Shown: piece after piece, positions 10,195 to 18,847 of the stretch
Numbering within the stretch: position 1 is the stretch's first letter
Layout of the letters: each line of letters starts with the position of its first letter
Source of the DNA: Flavobacteriales bacterium
Lineage (GTDB): Bacteria > Bacteroidota > Bacteroidia > Flavobacteriales_E > Vicingaceae
Reading direction: 5' to 3'
Assembly: GCA_029262875.1 (NCBI GenBank)
Contig: JAJCYO010000125.1
Location: forward strand, 1 to 64,000
DNA: 64,000 bases
Translations under genes and position numbers: made by a program
Notes under the pieces: model-generated
Database searches by the model: none
Seen by the model: only the letters and a program-made list of their open reading frames with translations
Told to the model about the DNA's origin: nothing

Positions 10195-11148
10195 CTCTTT
10201 TATACTTAACGCTAAGTGATAGCCTAAATTAACCGGAACACTATTTCCTACTTGCCTAGATTGTTCCCCTTTACTTCCAACGAAAATGTAATCTTCGGGG
10301 TAGGTTTGTATTAGAGCCATTTCACGTATCGTAATTCTTCTATTCTCTTTTGGGTGGTAGTAATGGTCACAATTATTATGAACAATAGTGTGGCTTGGTT
10401 TTTTAGCATCTAACCTTCTCATCGCTCTTTTGAGGTCGGAATTATTCCAAAGTTCAGGAGGACAATCTTTCATTGAACCGCCTTCTGGAATGTGTTTAAT
10501 TCGTTTGGTGTTTAGCTCAGATAAATTAGAGATGGAGTGATTCTTATCGGTTTTTTTAAACTTTTTATTTAGAATAACATCACCAACGGCAATGGTTTTT
10601 CCATATTTTGAACGAGATTTAACTGGCTTAGGAAACTCGTATTTAAGATTCAAATCATTTCTCACCCCAACCAAAATTACACGATTTCTACTTTGAGGAA
10701 CCCCATAATCTTTTGCGTTTAACACTTGATTGTATAGGGTATACCCTAGGCTCTCAAATTCTTTTTTGATTAACTTAAAGACATTTCCGCCATCTAATGT
10801 AAGGATGCCTTTTACATTTTCTAACAAGAAAACTTTAGGATTGGCTTCAGTTATTATTCTTGCATACTCTTTAAAAAGCATGTTTCGAGGGTCATTGAAA
10901 GCTCTTTTAGGATTAGCGGTTGAAAACCCTTGACAAGGAGGCCCTCCTATGATTAAATCAGCTTTAGGAATATTTTTTAATTTTCTAATGTCTTCATGAA
11001 CAACATGATCTCCAATATTTAACTTATAAGATGCACATGCTTCTTTGTTAAAATCATTGGCTAAAATAACCTTGAACCCCTTAGCTTTGAGAAAGCCTAA
11101 GTCCATTCCGCCACTGCCAGAAAACAAAGAAATTGTTTTAATGTTCAT
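10177..11148 (-). CDS. DNA (cytosine-5-)-methyltransferase
   Basis: The 323-residue protein has all main motifs of C5-cytosine methyltransferases: I, SLFSGSGGMDLGF (SAM binding, residues 7-19); IV, GGPPCQGFS with catalytic C72; VI, LLENVKG (about 108-114); VIII, QSRNRVILVGVR; IX, RRITIREMALIQTYPEDY; X, QVGNSVPVNLG. The target-recognition segment lies at about residues 180-255 and does not reveal the recognition site to me. It protects DNA against the convergent endonuclease. A -7-like box TAACTTTA (11153-11160, minus strand) ends 4 bases before the ATG, the same spacing as for the endonuclease. Confidence 0.95.
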   Translation of the reverse strand: MNIKTISLFSGSGGMDLGFLKAKGFKVILANDFNKEACASYKLNIGDHVVHEDIRKLKNIPKADLIIGGPPCQGFSTANPKRAFNDPRNMLFKEYARIITEANPKVFLLENVKGILTLDGGNVFKLIKKEFESLGYTLYNQVLNAKDYGVPQSRNRVILVGVRNDLNLKYEFPKPVKSRSKYGKTIAVGDVILNKKFKKTDKNHSISNLSELNTKRIKHIPEGGSMKDCPPELWNNSDLKRAMRRLDAKKPSHTIVHNNCDHYYHPKENRRITIREMALIQTYPEDYIFVGSKGEQSRQVGNSVPVNLGYHLALSIKELFKKI

Positions 11149-11195
11149 GTGGTAAAGTTATTAAAAAGAAGAGTAGGTTAAATTGAGAAAACCAA

Positions 11196-11231
11196 TAAAA
11201 AAAGCCTTGTGAATTTTCACAAGGCTTTTTG
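11196..11231 (-). terminator. Terminator of the type B sorting protein gene
   Basis: Perfect 12-bp stem AAGCCTTGTGAA/TTCACAAGGCTT, flanked by A and T runs, 20 bases beyond the stop of the gene at 11251. It is symmetrical enough to work in both directions. Confidence 0.85.
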
Positions 11232-11250
11232 ATATATAAAACGTATTTAT

Positions 11251-13272
11251 TTACCGTATTAAACTAAACCCACCTTTTTCAAAGTATTCAGTTCCGTCTC
11301 CTCCGAGTGCTTCAATAATGTAATAATAGGTTCCATCAGGAGCCTCAGAACCTGCAGGGGTTCTTCCATCCCAACTTCCTCGAACATTGTTCCATGAGAA
11401 CATTTGTTGTCCCCAACGGTTAAATATTTGACCTTCTACAGAAACTAAGTTTGTGCCTTCAACTGTAAATACATCATTTGATCCGTCTCCATTAGGAGTA
11501 AATACATTCGGAATAATGATTGATGAAGGCTCACAGCTAATAACAGTTATAACAACCGAATCAGCAGATGGAGGACAAGCAGCATTGGTAATGGTCCATA
11601 CAAAAGTATGAGCACCAATTGTTAATCCTGATCCTGATGAATTAGGAAGAGTAGGGTTAGCAATTATACCAGAACTAGATGTTGTCCATAATCCTGCTTC
11701 ACCAGCAATCAAAGGAGTATTCCCATTTAATGTGAAGGACAAGATATCATCACAAAGTTCTTGATCGATTCCTGCGTTTGCTACGGTACCGGGCTCAACA
11801 TTGACGATGACAGTATCTGTGTTTTGACATCCGTTTGCATCTGTACCAGTTACGACATAAGTAGTAGTGGTTAACGGGGTTACTGCTTGGTTTTGACCAG
11901 CACCTAACCCATTATCCCAATTATAGCTAACACCACCTGAGGCACTTATATTACTTATTAAACCAGGACAAATGGTGTCATCAACACTTGCAACAATTAC
12001 TGGTAAAGGATTGATTGTTAATGTTGTTTCAAGAATACTATCACATCCTAAAGAAGTTGAAAGCGTATCATAATAAACACCAGCGGTTGTTTGTAACGCT
12101 CCCCCTAGCAGAATACTCTGACCTTGACAAATTGAATCTGTCGTTTGAGTGTTAACAATAGGGTTGATCGATAACGTTGTAATAATTACACTATCACATC
12201 CTAAAGAAGTTGATAAGGTATCATTATATACCCCAGCAATTGTTTGGAATGCTCCTCCTAACAAAATACTATCACCTTGACAGATTGTAGCGTTTTGTGG
12301 ATTGGAAACAGTTGGGTTTATAGTTACGGTTGTATCTGTTGTAAATGTAGGGCAACCAGCCGTTGAATCTATTGTATATGTTACAGTATAAGTTCCAGGC
12401 GTACTATTTGCCGGAACTATTCCTCCTGTAAGTGTATCTAAAGCAAGACCAACTGCAGGAACTACAGAATATGTTCCACCTAACCCACCAGCAAAAGCAG
12501 GTAATTGAGTAGAAGTATCATTGTCACAGTAGTCTGTAGGGTATGAAAAAACCGCTGTTGGGCAATTTGGAATTATTGATAATATCCAAGGAGAAAAAGT
12601 AGTTTGTCCCACAAAAGGACCAGCTGTTCCTACTCCTGCAACGACTCCTAAATTACCTGGGCCAACTTGAGGGTCCCATACAGAACCATCCCAATGTTGT
12701 GCTTTAACAGTATCTAAAGGGTTTGAAGTTGTGTTTTCAATTCCCAAATAAGAAAAAGTTAAATCGGCTGTTGTTGCTGCAGAAGTTTGGATGTCCCAAA
12801 ATCGATCTAAAGCATATAACACAGAATCAGCAGTTCCCGTCATACTTGTTACAGGGCCAACATTGGTAGCGGCCGGATGAGGGTTGTTAGGAATGTCTGT
12901 TTGCCATGTAGACATATCAATATCACTATTTCCAGCAGTTGTTTTATTAAAAGTAAAAGGAATATAGTCCGCAGCATTACCTGCAACTCCAAATGGAAAA
13001 ACGTAATTTCCTGTTCCTGTTCCTGAAATCCATTTAACGAAATTGTATTGATTTTCGGAATGGATGTGTCCACCACCAGCAAGCCTAGTGATTCCAGCAG
13101 TATTCGATTCGTTAACAACCAAATAGACTGGAGTTCCAGCAGCACCACCATTCATTACGGTAATACCACCATTTAACACAAGCGCATTTTGAGCTTGCGT
13201 TATAGAACAACACGAAACAAGCAATAGAAAGAGACATACTCTGCTCCAATATTTATGTTTGTATATTTTCAT
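11251..13272 (-). CDS. Secreted protein with T9SS type B sorting domain
   Basis: 673 residues with a signal peptide (cleavage after ITQAQ) and a C-terminal type B sorting domain of the CHU_C kind: IPNVFTPNGDGSNDVF, FNRWGQQMFSW, SWDGRTPAG and DGTYYYIIEA. The middle consists of Ig-like/adhesin segments, including two copies of a 51-residue unit (SILLGGA...TLSTSLGCDS). Such proteins are exported by T9SS and often act as surface adhesins. The longest frame starts with TTG at 13293; the ATG at 13270-13272 places the leader correctly and is preferred. It is the last gene before a strong terminator. Confidence 0.88.
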   Translation of the reverse strand: MKIYKHKYWSRVCLFLLLVSCCSITQAQNALVLNGGITVMNGGAAGTPVYLVVNESNTAGITRLAGGGHIHSENQYNFVKWISGTGTGNYVFPFGVAGNAADYIPFTFNKTTAGNSDIDMSTWQTDIPNNPHPAATNVGPVTSMTGTADSVLYALDRFWDIQTSAATTADLTFSYLGIENTTSNPLDTVKAQHWDGSVWDPQVGPGNLGVVAGVGTAGPFVGQTTFSPWILSIIPNCPTAVFSYPTDYCDNDTSTQLPAFAGGLGGTYSVVPAVGLALDTLTGGIVPANSTPGTYTVTYTIDSTAGCPTFTTDTTVTINPTVSNPQNATICQGDSILLGGAFQTIAGVYNDTLSTSLGCDSVIITTLSINPIVNTQTTDSICQGQSILLGGALQTTAGVYYDTLSTSLGCDSILETTLTINPLPVIVASVDDTICPGLISNISASGGVSYNWDNGLGAGQNQAVTPLTTTTYVVTGTDANGCQNTDTVIVNVEPGTVANAGIDQELCDDILSFTLNGNTPLIAGEAGLWTTSSSGIIANPTLPNSSGSGLTIGAHTFVWTITNAACPPSADSVVITVISCEPSSIIIPNVFTPNGDGSNDVFTVEGTNLVSVEGQIFNRWGQQMFSWNNVRGSWDGRTPAGSEAPDGTYYYIIEALGGDGTEYFEKGGFSLIR
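12005..12295 (-). repeat. Internal tandem repeat, 153-bp period
   Basis: The sequence CTATCACATCCTAAAGAAGTT recurs at 12038 and 12191 on the plus strand, exactly 153 bases (51 codons) apart, within two similar copies of one adhesin segment. Confidence 0.7.
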
Positions 13273-13320
13273 TTCGTATAGTTTAGGTTTCAAATAATGA
13301 TTAAAAGAGTTGAATAAAAA

Positions 13321-14811
13321 TTATTTGTTTTCTAAAGCCTCAATTCTTTGTTCAAGTTTTTCGATTATCGCTTGTTGTTCTTTCATAGCTTCTACTAATA
13401 CAGGAATCAACACCGTATAACTTAATGTTTTTACTTTGTATACATTCTGTTCTCTTGACATTCCATTATCCATTGGCCCGTCAGATGAATGTAAATTAGC
13501 TTCCCTAACTATATGTGGGAAAATATCTTCTACTTCCTGTGCAACAAAACCTAATTGCTTTGTTTCAGTATCAAGGTTTACATCTGGATAATTTGTTTTA
13601 TCAAAATTATATTCAACCCCTCTCAGCTGCATTATTTTTGATAGAGAACCATCTAATGTTTTAATGTTCTTTTTTAATCTTTTATCAGAAACATTTTGCC
13701 ATGCCTGTGTCCCTCCGGCCCAACCGTTGGCAAAAATTGCCCAACCTAATCCACCACCAACATATCCTCCTAAGACACCTGTTCCATCTGCACTGTTAGC
13801 AAATCCTTCAACTCCAGCAGCCGTTCCAACACCGTTTATCGCAAGCCCCATTAAGCCGTTTGCAGCTAAGGCAGTTCCACTATAATTCGTTATACCAAAC
13901 CAACCTCTACTACCATTTGCAGCATTTAAACTTTGGGCTCTGGCAATTGCATCTCCAGCATTGTTGAAGTCCCACATGGTGTGAAAGTTACCATTAGCAA
14001 CATTATTGTTATAGTGTATATAAGTCGTTGGTGTAGCTGTTCTAAACCCAATATTTCCATTTGCTTCAATGGTCATTCTTTCAAGGTTACTACTTCTAAA
14101 TTTCACATCAGCACCATTAATAGAACCCATAAAGTTGGCACCTGCAACAGGGTTATTTCCTGTAGTTAACCAAGCAGCAGCCGTAGAAGTAACAGGCCCA
14201 CCTGATCCAGCAGTTCCATTCACAGTCACTGTTCCGTTTGCGTTAAGGGTTGGTGTTGTCAAAGTCCAGCTTGGGCCCATTGGTCCAACAGGTCCTTGTA
14301 TTCCCTGAATTCCTTGAGGTCCGGCAGGTCCAGCTGCTCCAGCAGGTCCGGTTAATCCGATTGGTCCTTGAGGTCCGGCAGGGCCAGCAACCCCAGCAGG
14401 TCCAGCAGGTCCGATTGGCCCAGCAACTCCGGCAGGTCCAGCAGGTCCGATTGGTCCAGCAGCACCAGGAGGTCCAGCGGGTCCAGCGGGTCCAGCAGCA
14501 CCAGGAGGTCCAGCAGGTCCAATAGCTTGTACCCATGCAGCACCATCCCAATACCAATAACCAAGAGCACCACCTATCATGGCAGCATTCGTATTATATA
14601 CTAATAGACTTGTCGCAGGAGCAGGAATTGTAACAACATCAGCTGTTGAAGTTAATGCTACTCGAGGAACTAAAAGTCCTTTGTCAGGATAATCGATATC
14701 GAGAGCGGCTGACGCATTAGGAACAGCACCTGTAGTATTAATACCAACATTTTGCCCAAAAGCAAAAGCCGAAAGTGATACTAGAACTAAAGTTAGAAAT
14801 AGATTTTTCAT
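13321..14811 (-). CDS. Collagen-like surface protein with S74 self-chaperone domain
   Basis: 496 residues in four parts. First a signal peptide (cut after SAFAFGQ) and a short head that includes the Bacteroidota motif [16 protein letters not shown]. Then about 27 uninterrupted Gly-X-Y triplets (about residues 102-184), rich in Pro and Ala, able to form a collagen triple helix. Then a Gly/Asn-rich shaft. Last, a C-terminal peptidase S74 / intramolecular chaperone domain starting at [10 protein letters not shown], where the Ser-Lys pair is the expected autocleavage site, ending in a coiled coil ([17 protein letters not shown]). S74 domains trimerise phage tail spikes and similar fibres, so a trimeric surface fibre released by self-cleavage is a reasonable inference. 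No T9SS sorting domain is seen. Confidence 0.85.
   Translation of the reverse strand: MKNLFLTLVLVSLSAFAFGQNVGINTTGAVPNASAALDIDYPDKGLLVPRVALTSTADVVTIPAPATSLLVYNTNAAMIGGALGYWYWDGAAWVQAIGPAGPPGAAGPAGPAGPPGAAGPIGPAGPAGVAGPIGPAGPAGVAGPAGPQGPIGLTGPAGAAGPAGPQGIQGIQGPVGPMGPSWTLTTPTLNANGTVTVNGTAGSGGPVTSTAAAWLTTGNNPVAGANFMGSINGADVKFRSSNLERMTIEANGNIGFRTATPTTYIHYNNNVANGNFHTMWDFNNAGDAIARAQSLNAANGSRGWFGITNYSGTALAANGLMGLAINGVGTAAGVEGFANSADGTGVLGGYVGGGLGWAIFANGWAGGTQAWQNVSDKRLKKNIKTLDGSLSKIMQLRGVEYNFDKTNYPDVNLDTETKQLGFVAQEVEDIFPHIVREANLHSSDGPMDNGMSREQNVYKVKTLSYTVLIPVLVEAMKEQQAIIEKLEQRIEALENK
14270..14523 (-). repeat. Collagen-coding repeat DNA
   Basis: About 250 bases of 9-base (Gly-Pro-Ala-like) units such as GGTCCAGCA on the plus strand. 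The repeat makes several spurious long open frames on both strands and could expand or contract by slippage. Confidence 0.85.
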
Positions 14812-14953
14812 AATTTTTTTAATTTAATTTAAATATTGTGTAGTTAGTTTTTTCAAAAATTTAAGATGAATACCTGCTAATGTAATCATCTATAATAGTA
14901 TTCAGACGATAAATATAAAAAAAGGTTGCATATATCCTTAACTAATGTGCAAT

Positions 14954-14985
14954 AAAAAAGCCCTAACAAAAAGTTAGGACCTTTA
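14954..14985 (-). terminator. Terminator of the YceI-family gene
   Basis: On the minus strand GGTCCTAAC and GTTAGGGC pair (one wobble) around a T-rich loop, followed by TTTTTTATT; 30 bases beyond the stop of the gene at 15015. Confidence 0.75.
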
Positions 14986-15014
14986 AAAATATTTTTTTGT
15001 AAAAATAGGAGGAA

Positions 15015-15608
15015 TTATTCCGCGGCAATTTTAAATTTAATAATGAACTCGTCATCTATCATTTTATCACCTAATCCTTCAAAGAATTTTCCAGATCCAT
15101 ATTTAATATCATATAAAGTTCTATCTACTTTAAGCTCAGCGTACGCAGCTAATTTCCCATCTTTTAGTTCTATTGTGGCCGGGAATTCGATGGGCTTACT
15201 AATACCTTTAATGGTTAAATTTCCAGTTATTGTATACTTGTTTCCTTCCAATTTTTTTGTACCTGTAATCTTTAAAGTGGCTGTGTTGTGGTTTTTTGTG
15301 TCAAAGAAATCACCAGAGCTTAAATGTCCGATAAGTTTTTGAGCCATTTCTCCTTTCATATCTGTAGAAGCCATGCTCGTCATGTCTATCACTACTTTTC
15401 CTCCTGTGATGGTTCCATCATGTAAATGAACTGTTCCACTTTTAATGTTTATTGTTCCAGTATGTTGACCCGTCACTTTTTTACCAACCCAATCAACGTT
15501 GCTTACTTTAGCGTTAATAGATAAGTCACTTTCGTTGTGATTAGCAAAAGAATTGGTCGTAACAGCTGTTAATACCATTATGCTTAATAATAAAATTGTC
15601 TTTTTCAT
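15015..15608 (-). CDS. YceI-family periplasmic protein
   Basis: 197 residues with signal peptide (cut after TTNSFA). The mature part is a YceI-like lipocalin-type beta barrel, a family that binds amphiphilic or isoprenoid lipids. Seen: NAKVSNVDWVGKKVTG near the N-terminus, the central FFDTKNHNTATLKITG, LTIKGISKPIEFP and KVDRTLYDIKYGSG, all in the family order. Ligand and partner are unknown. It is a single gene with a textbook promoter containing a palindrome (15634-15664) and its own terminator. Confidence 0.93.
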   Translation of the reverse strand: MKKTILLLSIMVLTAVTTNSFANHNESDLSINAKVSNVDWVGKKVTGQHTGTINIKSGTVHLHDGTITGGKVVIDMTSMASTDMKGEMAQKLIGHLSSGDFFDTKNHNTATLKITGTKKLEGNKYTITGNLTIKGISKPIEFPATIELKDGKLAAYAELKVDRTLYDIKYGSGKFFEGLGDKMIDDEFIIKFKIAAE

Positions 15609-15633
15609 AATATTTAAATTTAAGTTTAGACTA

Positions 15634-15664
15634 CAAATGTATGTATATACATTTAATGTGCAAA
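15634..15664 (-). promoter_or_regulatory. Promoter of the YceI gene with palindrome in the spacer
   Basis: Minus strand: -33 TTTG (15661-15664), 19 bases, -7 TACATTTG (15634-15641), the full Bacteroidota consensus. The spacer holds the 12-bp palindrome ATGTATATACAT (15641-15652), a candidate repressor site. Confidence 0.75.
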
Positions 15665-15727
15665 CATTTATTTGATTTATTTTTTATAATGTTTTGATTT
15701 ATCAAGTTTAATGCCAAATTATTAGGA

Positions 15728-16051
15728 TTAATCAACTCGTTTTTTCCAGACTTGGTACTTATAGATAAGACCCTTATCGTTGATGTAATAAATGTGTTCT
15801 ATCTCGATAGTTTTTTTGGGGGATAGGTTCTCATCTTCAGTTATCGATGTCTTTTTCCCAAAATACTCTTCGCGAATTTTATAGACATAAGCTTCTGAAT
15901 TATCAAAGATCTTAATTTCCTTTGCTAAACCTTTTGCAGCAATTAATTCACTTTTGGTTTTTCCAATAAAAGGGCTGTTGTAAGTTTGAGGCCCTTTTGG
16001 AGTACAAAAAAAAAGACTTAAAGAAAATAATAGAATAAGAAAATACTTCAT
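15728..16051 (-). CDS. Small putative lipoprotein, unknown function
   Basis: 107 residues. A short hydrophobic leader ends with SLFFC, an imperfect lipobox, so lipid anchoring is possible but not certain. The mature part (FIGKTKSELIAAKGLAKEI, then YKIREEYFG) faintly recalls the SmpA/OmlA-like small lipoprotein fold: a short helix pair followed by strands. It is a lone gene between two secreted-protein genes. Function not recognised. Confidence 0.7.
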   Translation of the reverse strand: MKYFLILLFSLSLFFCTPKGPQTYNSPFIGKTKSELIAAKGLAKEIKIFDNSEAYVYKIREEYFGKKTSITEDENLSPKKTIEIEHIYYINDKGLIYKYQVWKKRVD

Positions 16052-16104
16052 GTCACCTTAAAGGTAACATTTTTAAGGGGTTAAAAAAAAAAAGACGAAA
16101 ATTT

Positions 16105-18684
16105 CTAATGAGAAACAGTAAAGCGTTGCGTTACTGTTTTATTATTTACATCCAATTGAAGGATATAAATACCGTTTGAAAATGTTTCCGTACTTATCGT
16201 AAATGAGTCTTTTCTATTCGAGTTAGCACTTTTTATTAAATCACCAATACTATTGTATACTTTGATGTTAACATTTTCATTTCTTGCATTATCAAAAGTT
16301 ACATTAATGTTATTGTTTGCTGGGTTTGGAAAAATATTGAGATTTGATTCAGTGCTGGACTGTATTATACCAGTAGTATTAAATACCATTACATCTAAAG
16401 TTGCAGTATCTAAGCAACCCCCGTTACTTGCAATTAGTTCAACAGTCCACAAGCCTGGAGTAGTATAAGTATAAATTGGGTTTGGAGCTGATGAAGTCCC
16501 TATTGCATCTCCAAAATCCCATGAATGTCCAACTACATTAGTACTTAAGTTGGAGAAAAATTGAATGTCGCCTCCATTGGTTAATAGTAAATATAAAGTG
16601 TCATTTGGAACAGGAGCGCTAAGAATGGCAACAGGTGCTATGCTAACTACAACCATAATACTATCTGAGTTTTTACAACCATTTGCATCTTCACCCACCA
16701 CCCAATAATTATTTATACTTGATGGGAAAACATAGGGGCTGGCAATTGTTGAATCCGTTAGCGTGTTTTGTGTATTCCAAGTATAAGTATTTGCCCCAGA
16801 AGCATTTATTTGAATAGAATCTCCATTACAAAGATTAACATCTGGACCAGCAGATACGTTTGGTAAATTGAATACAGTTATCAATTGTTGACCAGTATTT
16901 AAACAAGTGTTTGAATCGGTAATATCAACAGTGTAATTACCAGAATTAAACACAGTTATGGATTGAGTTGTATCTCCACCTGGCGTCCATATATAGGCCC
17001 CAAGATTTGTCGCAGTTAATGTTACGGAATCTCCATTGCAAAATGATGTAGGACCGTTAGCTGTGATTGTGGTTGAAGGAAGGGGGTTAACGGTTACAGT
17101 TATGGTATCAAAATCTACACACCCCAAACCATTGGTAGCAGAAACGACATAAGTTGTTGTTACTGTCGGGTAAGCATTTGGGGAGGCAGCACCATTGTCA
17201 CTTAACCCAGTACCAGGAGACCAAGCATAACTTAACGCTCCCGGAGCGTTGGCATTTAATTGAGTAGTATCTCCAATACAAATTGCAACATCACCACTTC
17301 CTGTTGTGGTAAGTTGACACCATTTTATTGTTGAAAAATCTTGACTTGAAACAGGATCGTTACTTGTTCCTGTAACATAAATACTTTCTGCAGCGTCTAT
17401 CTCCATGGCAAAAGCCTGATCACTGTTGCTGGCAGGGCCATCAAAACGAGCTTCCCATAATATACCGCCATTGCTGGTGTCATATTTTATAGTTAAATAA
17501 TCATTGTTTGTACCATTTCCTGCGCTGTATCCTGTAATGTATAAATCACCTGAACTCCCCATTCTCATTTGTTGTGCATCATCATATCCACTGGCAGGGC
17601 CATTATATGTGTCTTGCCATAATAAATTTCCCAAAGGATCATATTTAATCGTTACCATGTTTTCTGCAGTTCCTCCGGCACCCATACTCCTTCCTGTTAC
17701 ATATACATTTTGGTTTGGATCGGTAACAACATCAAAAGCTTTATCTTCATCATTCTGAGGACCATCTACAATTTGAGCCCATTGTTGAACTCCAGCATTA
17801 TTAATCTTAATTGTAACGTAATCATTTTCTGTAGCTAAACCACCATAACTTGCTCCTGCTACATATACGTTGTTAAGGTTGTCAATAGCCAACGCTTCAG
17901 GGACATCAAAAAAGTTTAAAGCTCCATCAAATCTCGAAACCCATTGTTGAGCTCCAGCATTATTATACTTAATGGTGGCAATATCTAAATCCGTTCCAGC
18001 ACCTAAACTATGCCCGCTTACATAAACATTAAATGCAGCGTCAAGTTTAATTTGTGTTCCAGCATCTATACCATTACCAGGGCCATTATATGGTGTTGCC
18101 CACTGTTGTACACCAGCTGAATTATATTGTATGGTTACAAAATTACTTCCCTGAGCACCAGCATCACTTGATCCTGTTACATAAGAATTCCCTACATTAT
18201 CAATCGCAATAGCATAAGCTTCATCAAAACCACCACCTGTTCCATTATATAAAGTTGCCCATTGTTGAACACCAGCTGAATTATACTTTATGGTAACATA
18301 ATCATAATTTGGGCCGGTTGAAGCAGAAAACCCTGTGACATATACATTGCCACTTTGGTCCACAGCAATATCTCTTGCCTCATCTAATGCGCTAGCACTA
18401 CCATTAAATGTAGATGCCCATAATTGATTTCCTAAGCCATCATATTTTACGGTTACAATATCAAAACCATTCGTTCCGTTTGTGAACGAAGTTCCGGTAA
18501 CGTAAACATTCCCACTGGCGTCTATTGCTATTTCCTTACCAGCATCAGCATTAAATCCAGCACTCGTATAGCGGGCTTCCCATAGCACATTAATTTGCGC
18601 ATTAATTGTTGAGCAAGAGACCGCAGCAAAAGCCAACAAAAAAAGTGGCTTGATTAATAGTCTTTTTGTAATGTTAAGTCGCAT
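16105..18684 (-). CDS. Secreted SBBP-repeat protein with T9SS type A sorting domain
   Basis: 859 residues. A signal peptide (cut after STINAQ) is followed by about eight SBBP-type beta-propeller repeats of about 50 residues (pattern: NVYVTGxS...DxxTIKYNxxGxQQW). Next come Ig-like segments (AYAWSPGTGLSDN and similar) and a PKD-like domain (HSWDFGDAIGTSSAPNP). The C-terminal type A sorting domain reads IFPNPANNNINVTF, IKVYNSIGDLI, FSNGIYILQL. It should be exported and surface-attached by T9SS. The promoter at 18717-18746 is a perfect consensus. Length and order fit this common Bacteroidota architecture; the bound target is unknown. Confidence 0.9.
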   Translation of the reverse strand: MRLNITKRLLIKPLFLLAFAAVSCSTINAQINVLWEARYTSAGFNADAGKEIAIDASGNVYVTGTSFTNGTNGFDIVTVKYDGLGNQLWASTFNGSASALDEARDIAVDQSGNVYVTGFSASTGPNYDYVTIKYNSAGVQQWATLYNGTGGGFDEAYAIAIDNVGNSYVTGSSDAGAQGSNFVTIQYNSAGVQQWATPYNGPGNGIDAGTQIKLDAAFNVYVSGHSLGAGTDLDIATIKYNNAGAQQWVSRFDGALNFFDVPEALAIDNLNNVYVAGASYGGLATENDYVTIKINNAGVQQWAQIVDGPQNDEDKAFDVVTDPNQNVYVTGRSMGAGGTAENMVTIKYDPLGNLLWQDTYNGPASGYDDAQQMRMGSSGDLYITGYSAGNGTNNDYLTIKYDTSNGGILWEARFDGPASNSDQAFAMEIDAAESIYVTGTSNDPVSSQDFSTIKWCQLTTTGSGDVAICIGDTTQLNANAPGALSYAWSPGTGLSDNGAASPNAYPTVTTTYVVSATNGLGCVDFDTITVTVNPLPSTTITANGPTSFCNGDSVTLTATNLGAYIWTPGGDTTQSITVFNSGNYTVDITDSNTCLNTGQQLITVFNLPNVSAGPDVNLCNGDSIQINASGANTYTWNTQNTLTDSTIASPYVFPSSINNYWVVGEDANGCKNSDSIMVVVSIAPVAILSAPVPNDTLYLLLTNGGDIQFFSNLSTNVVGHSWDFGDAIGTSSAPNPIYTYTTPGLWTVELIASNGGCLDTATLDVMVFNTTGIIQSSTESNLNIFPNPANNNINVTFDNARNENVNIKVYNSIGDLIKSANSNRKDSFTISTETFSNGIYILQLDVNNKTVTQRFTVSH

Positions 18685-18716
18685 AAGTAACTAATGGTTA
18701 ATGAATTTTAAAGTTA

Positions 18717-18746
18717 CAAAGATAAATAAATTATTATTTCGGACAA
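18717..18746 (-). promoter_or_regulatory. Promoter of the SBBP-repeat protein gene
   Basis: Minus strand TTG (18744-18746), 19-base spacer, TATCTTTG (18717-18724): a full -33/-7 match for the primary Bacteroidota sigma factor. Confidence 0.75.
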
Positions 18747-18817
18747 GTTCAATAATTAACTGGCGTAGATGAATGTGTTGATTTTGTCGATAATTAGTAT
18801 AAGTGTTCGAATTTTTA

Positions 18818-18825
18818 TAATTTTG
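18818..18825 (+). promoter_or_regulatory. -7 box of the type B cargo gene
   Basis: TAATTTTG matches TAnnTTTG and lies 22 bases before the ATG at 18848. No -33 TTG at the usual spacing. Confidence 0.4.
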
Positions 18826-18847
18826 CTTTCTGAATTTGTATGCACAA

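Noticed and set aside
9438-11250. Integration of the restriction-modification genes into the tRNA-Cys gene
   Set aside because: I looked for a second copy of the tRNA 3' end downstream and for an integrase; neither is visible, so site-specific integration is not supported.
14243-14604. Several long open frames on both strands across the collagen region
   Set aside because: They result from the 9-base repeat, which keeps all frames free of stops; the encoded proteins are low-complexity and lack start signals. Only the minus-strand collagen frame is real.
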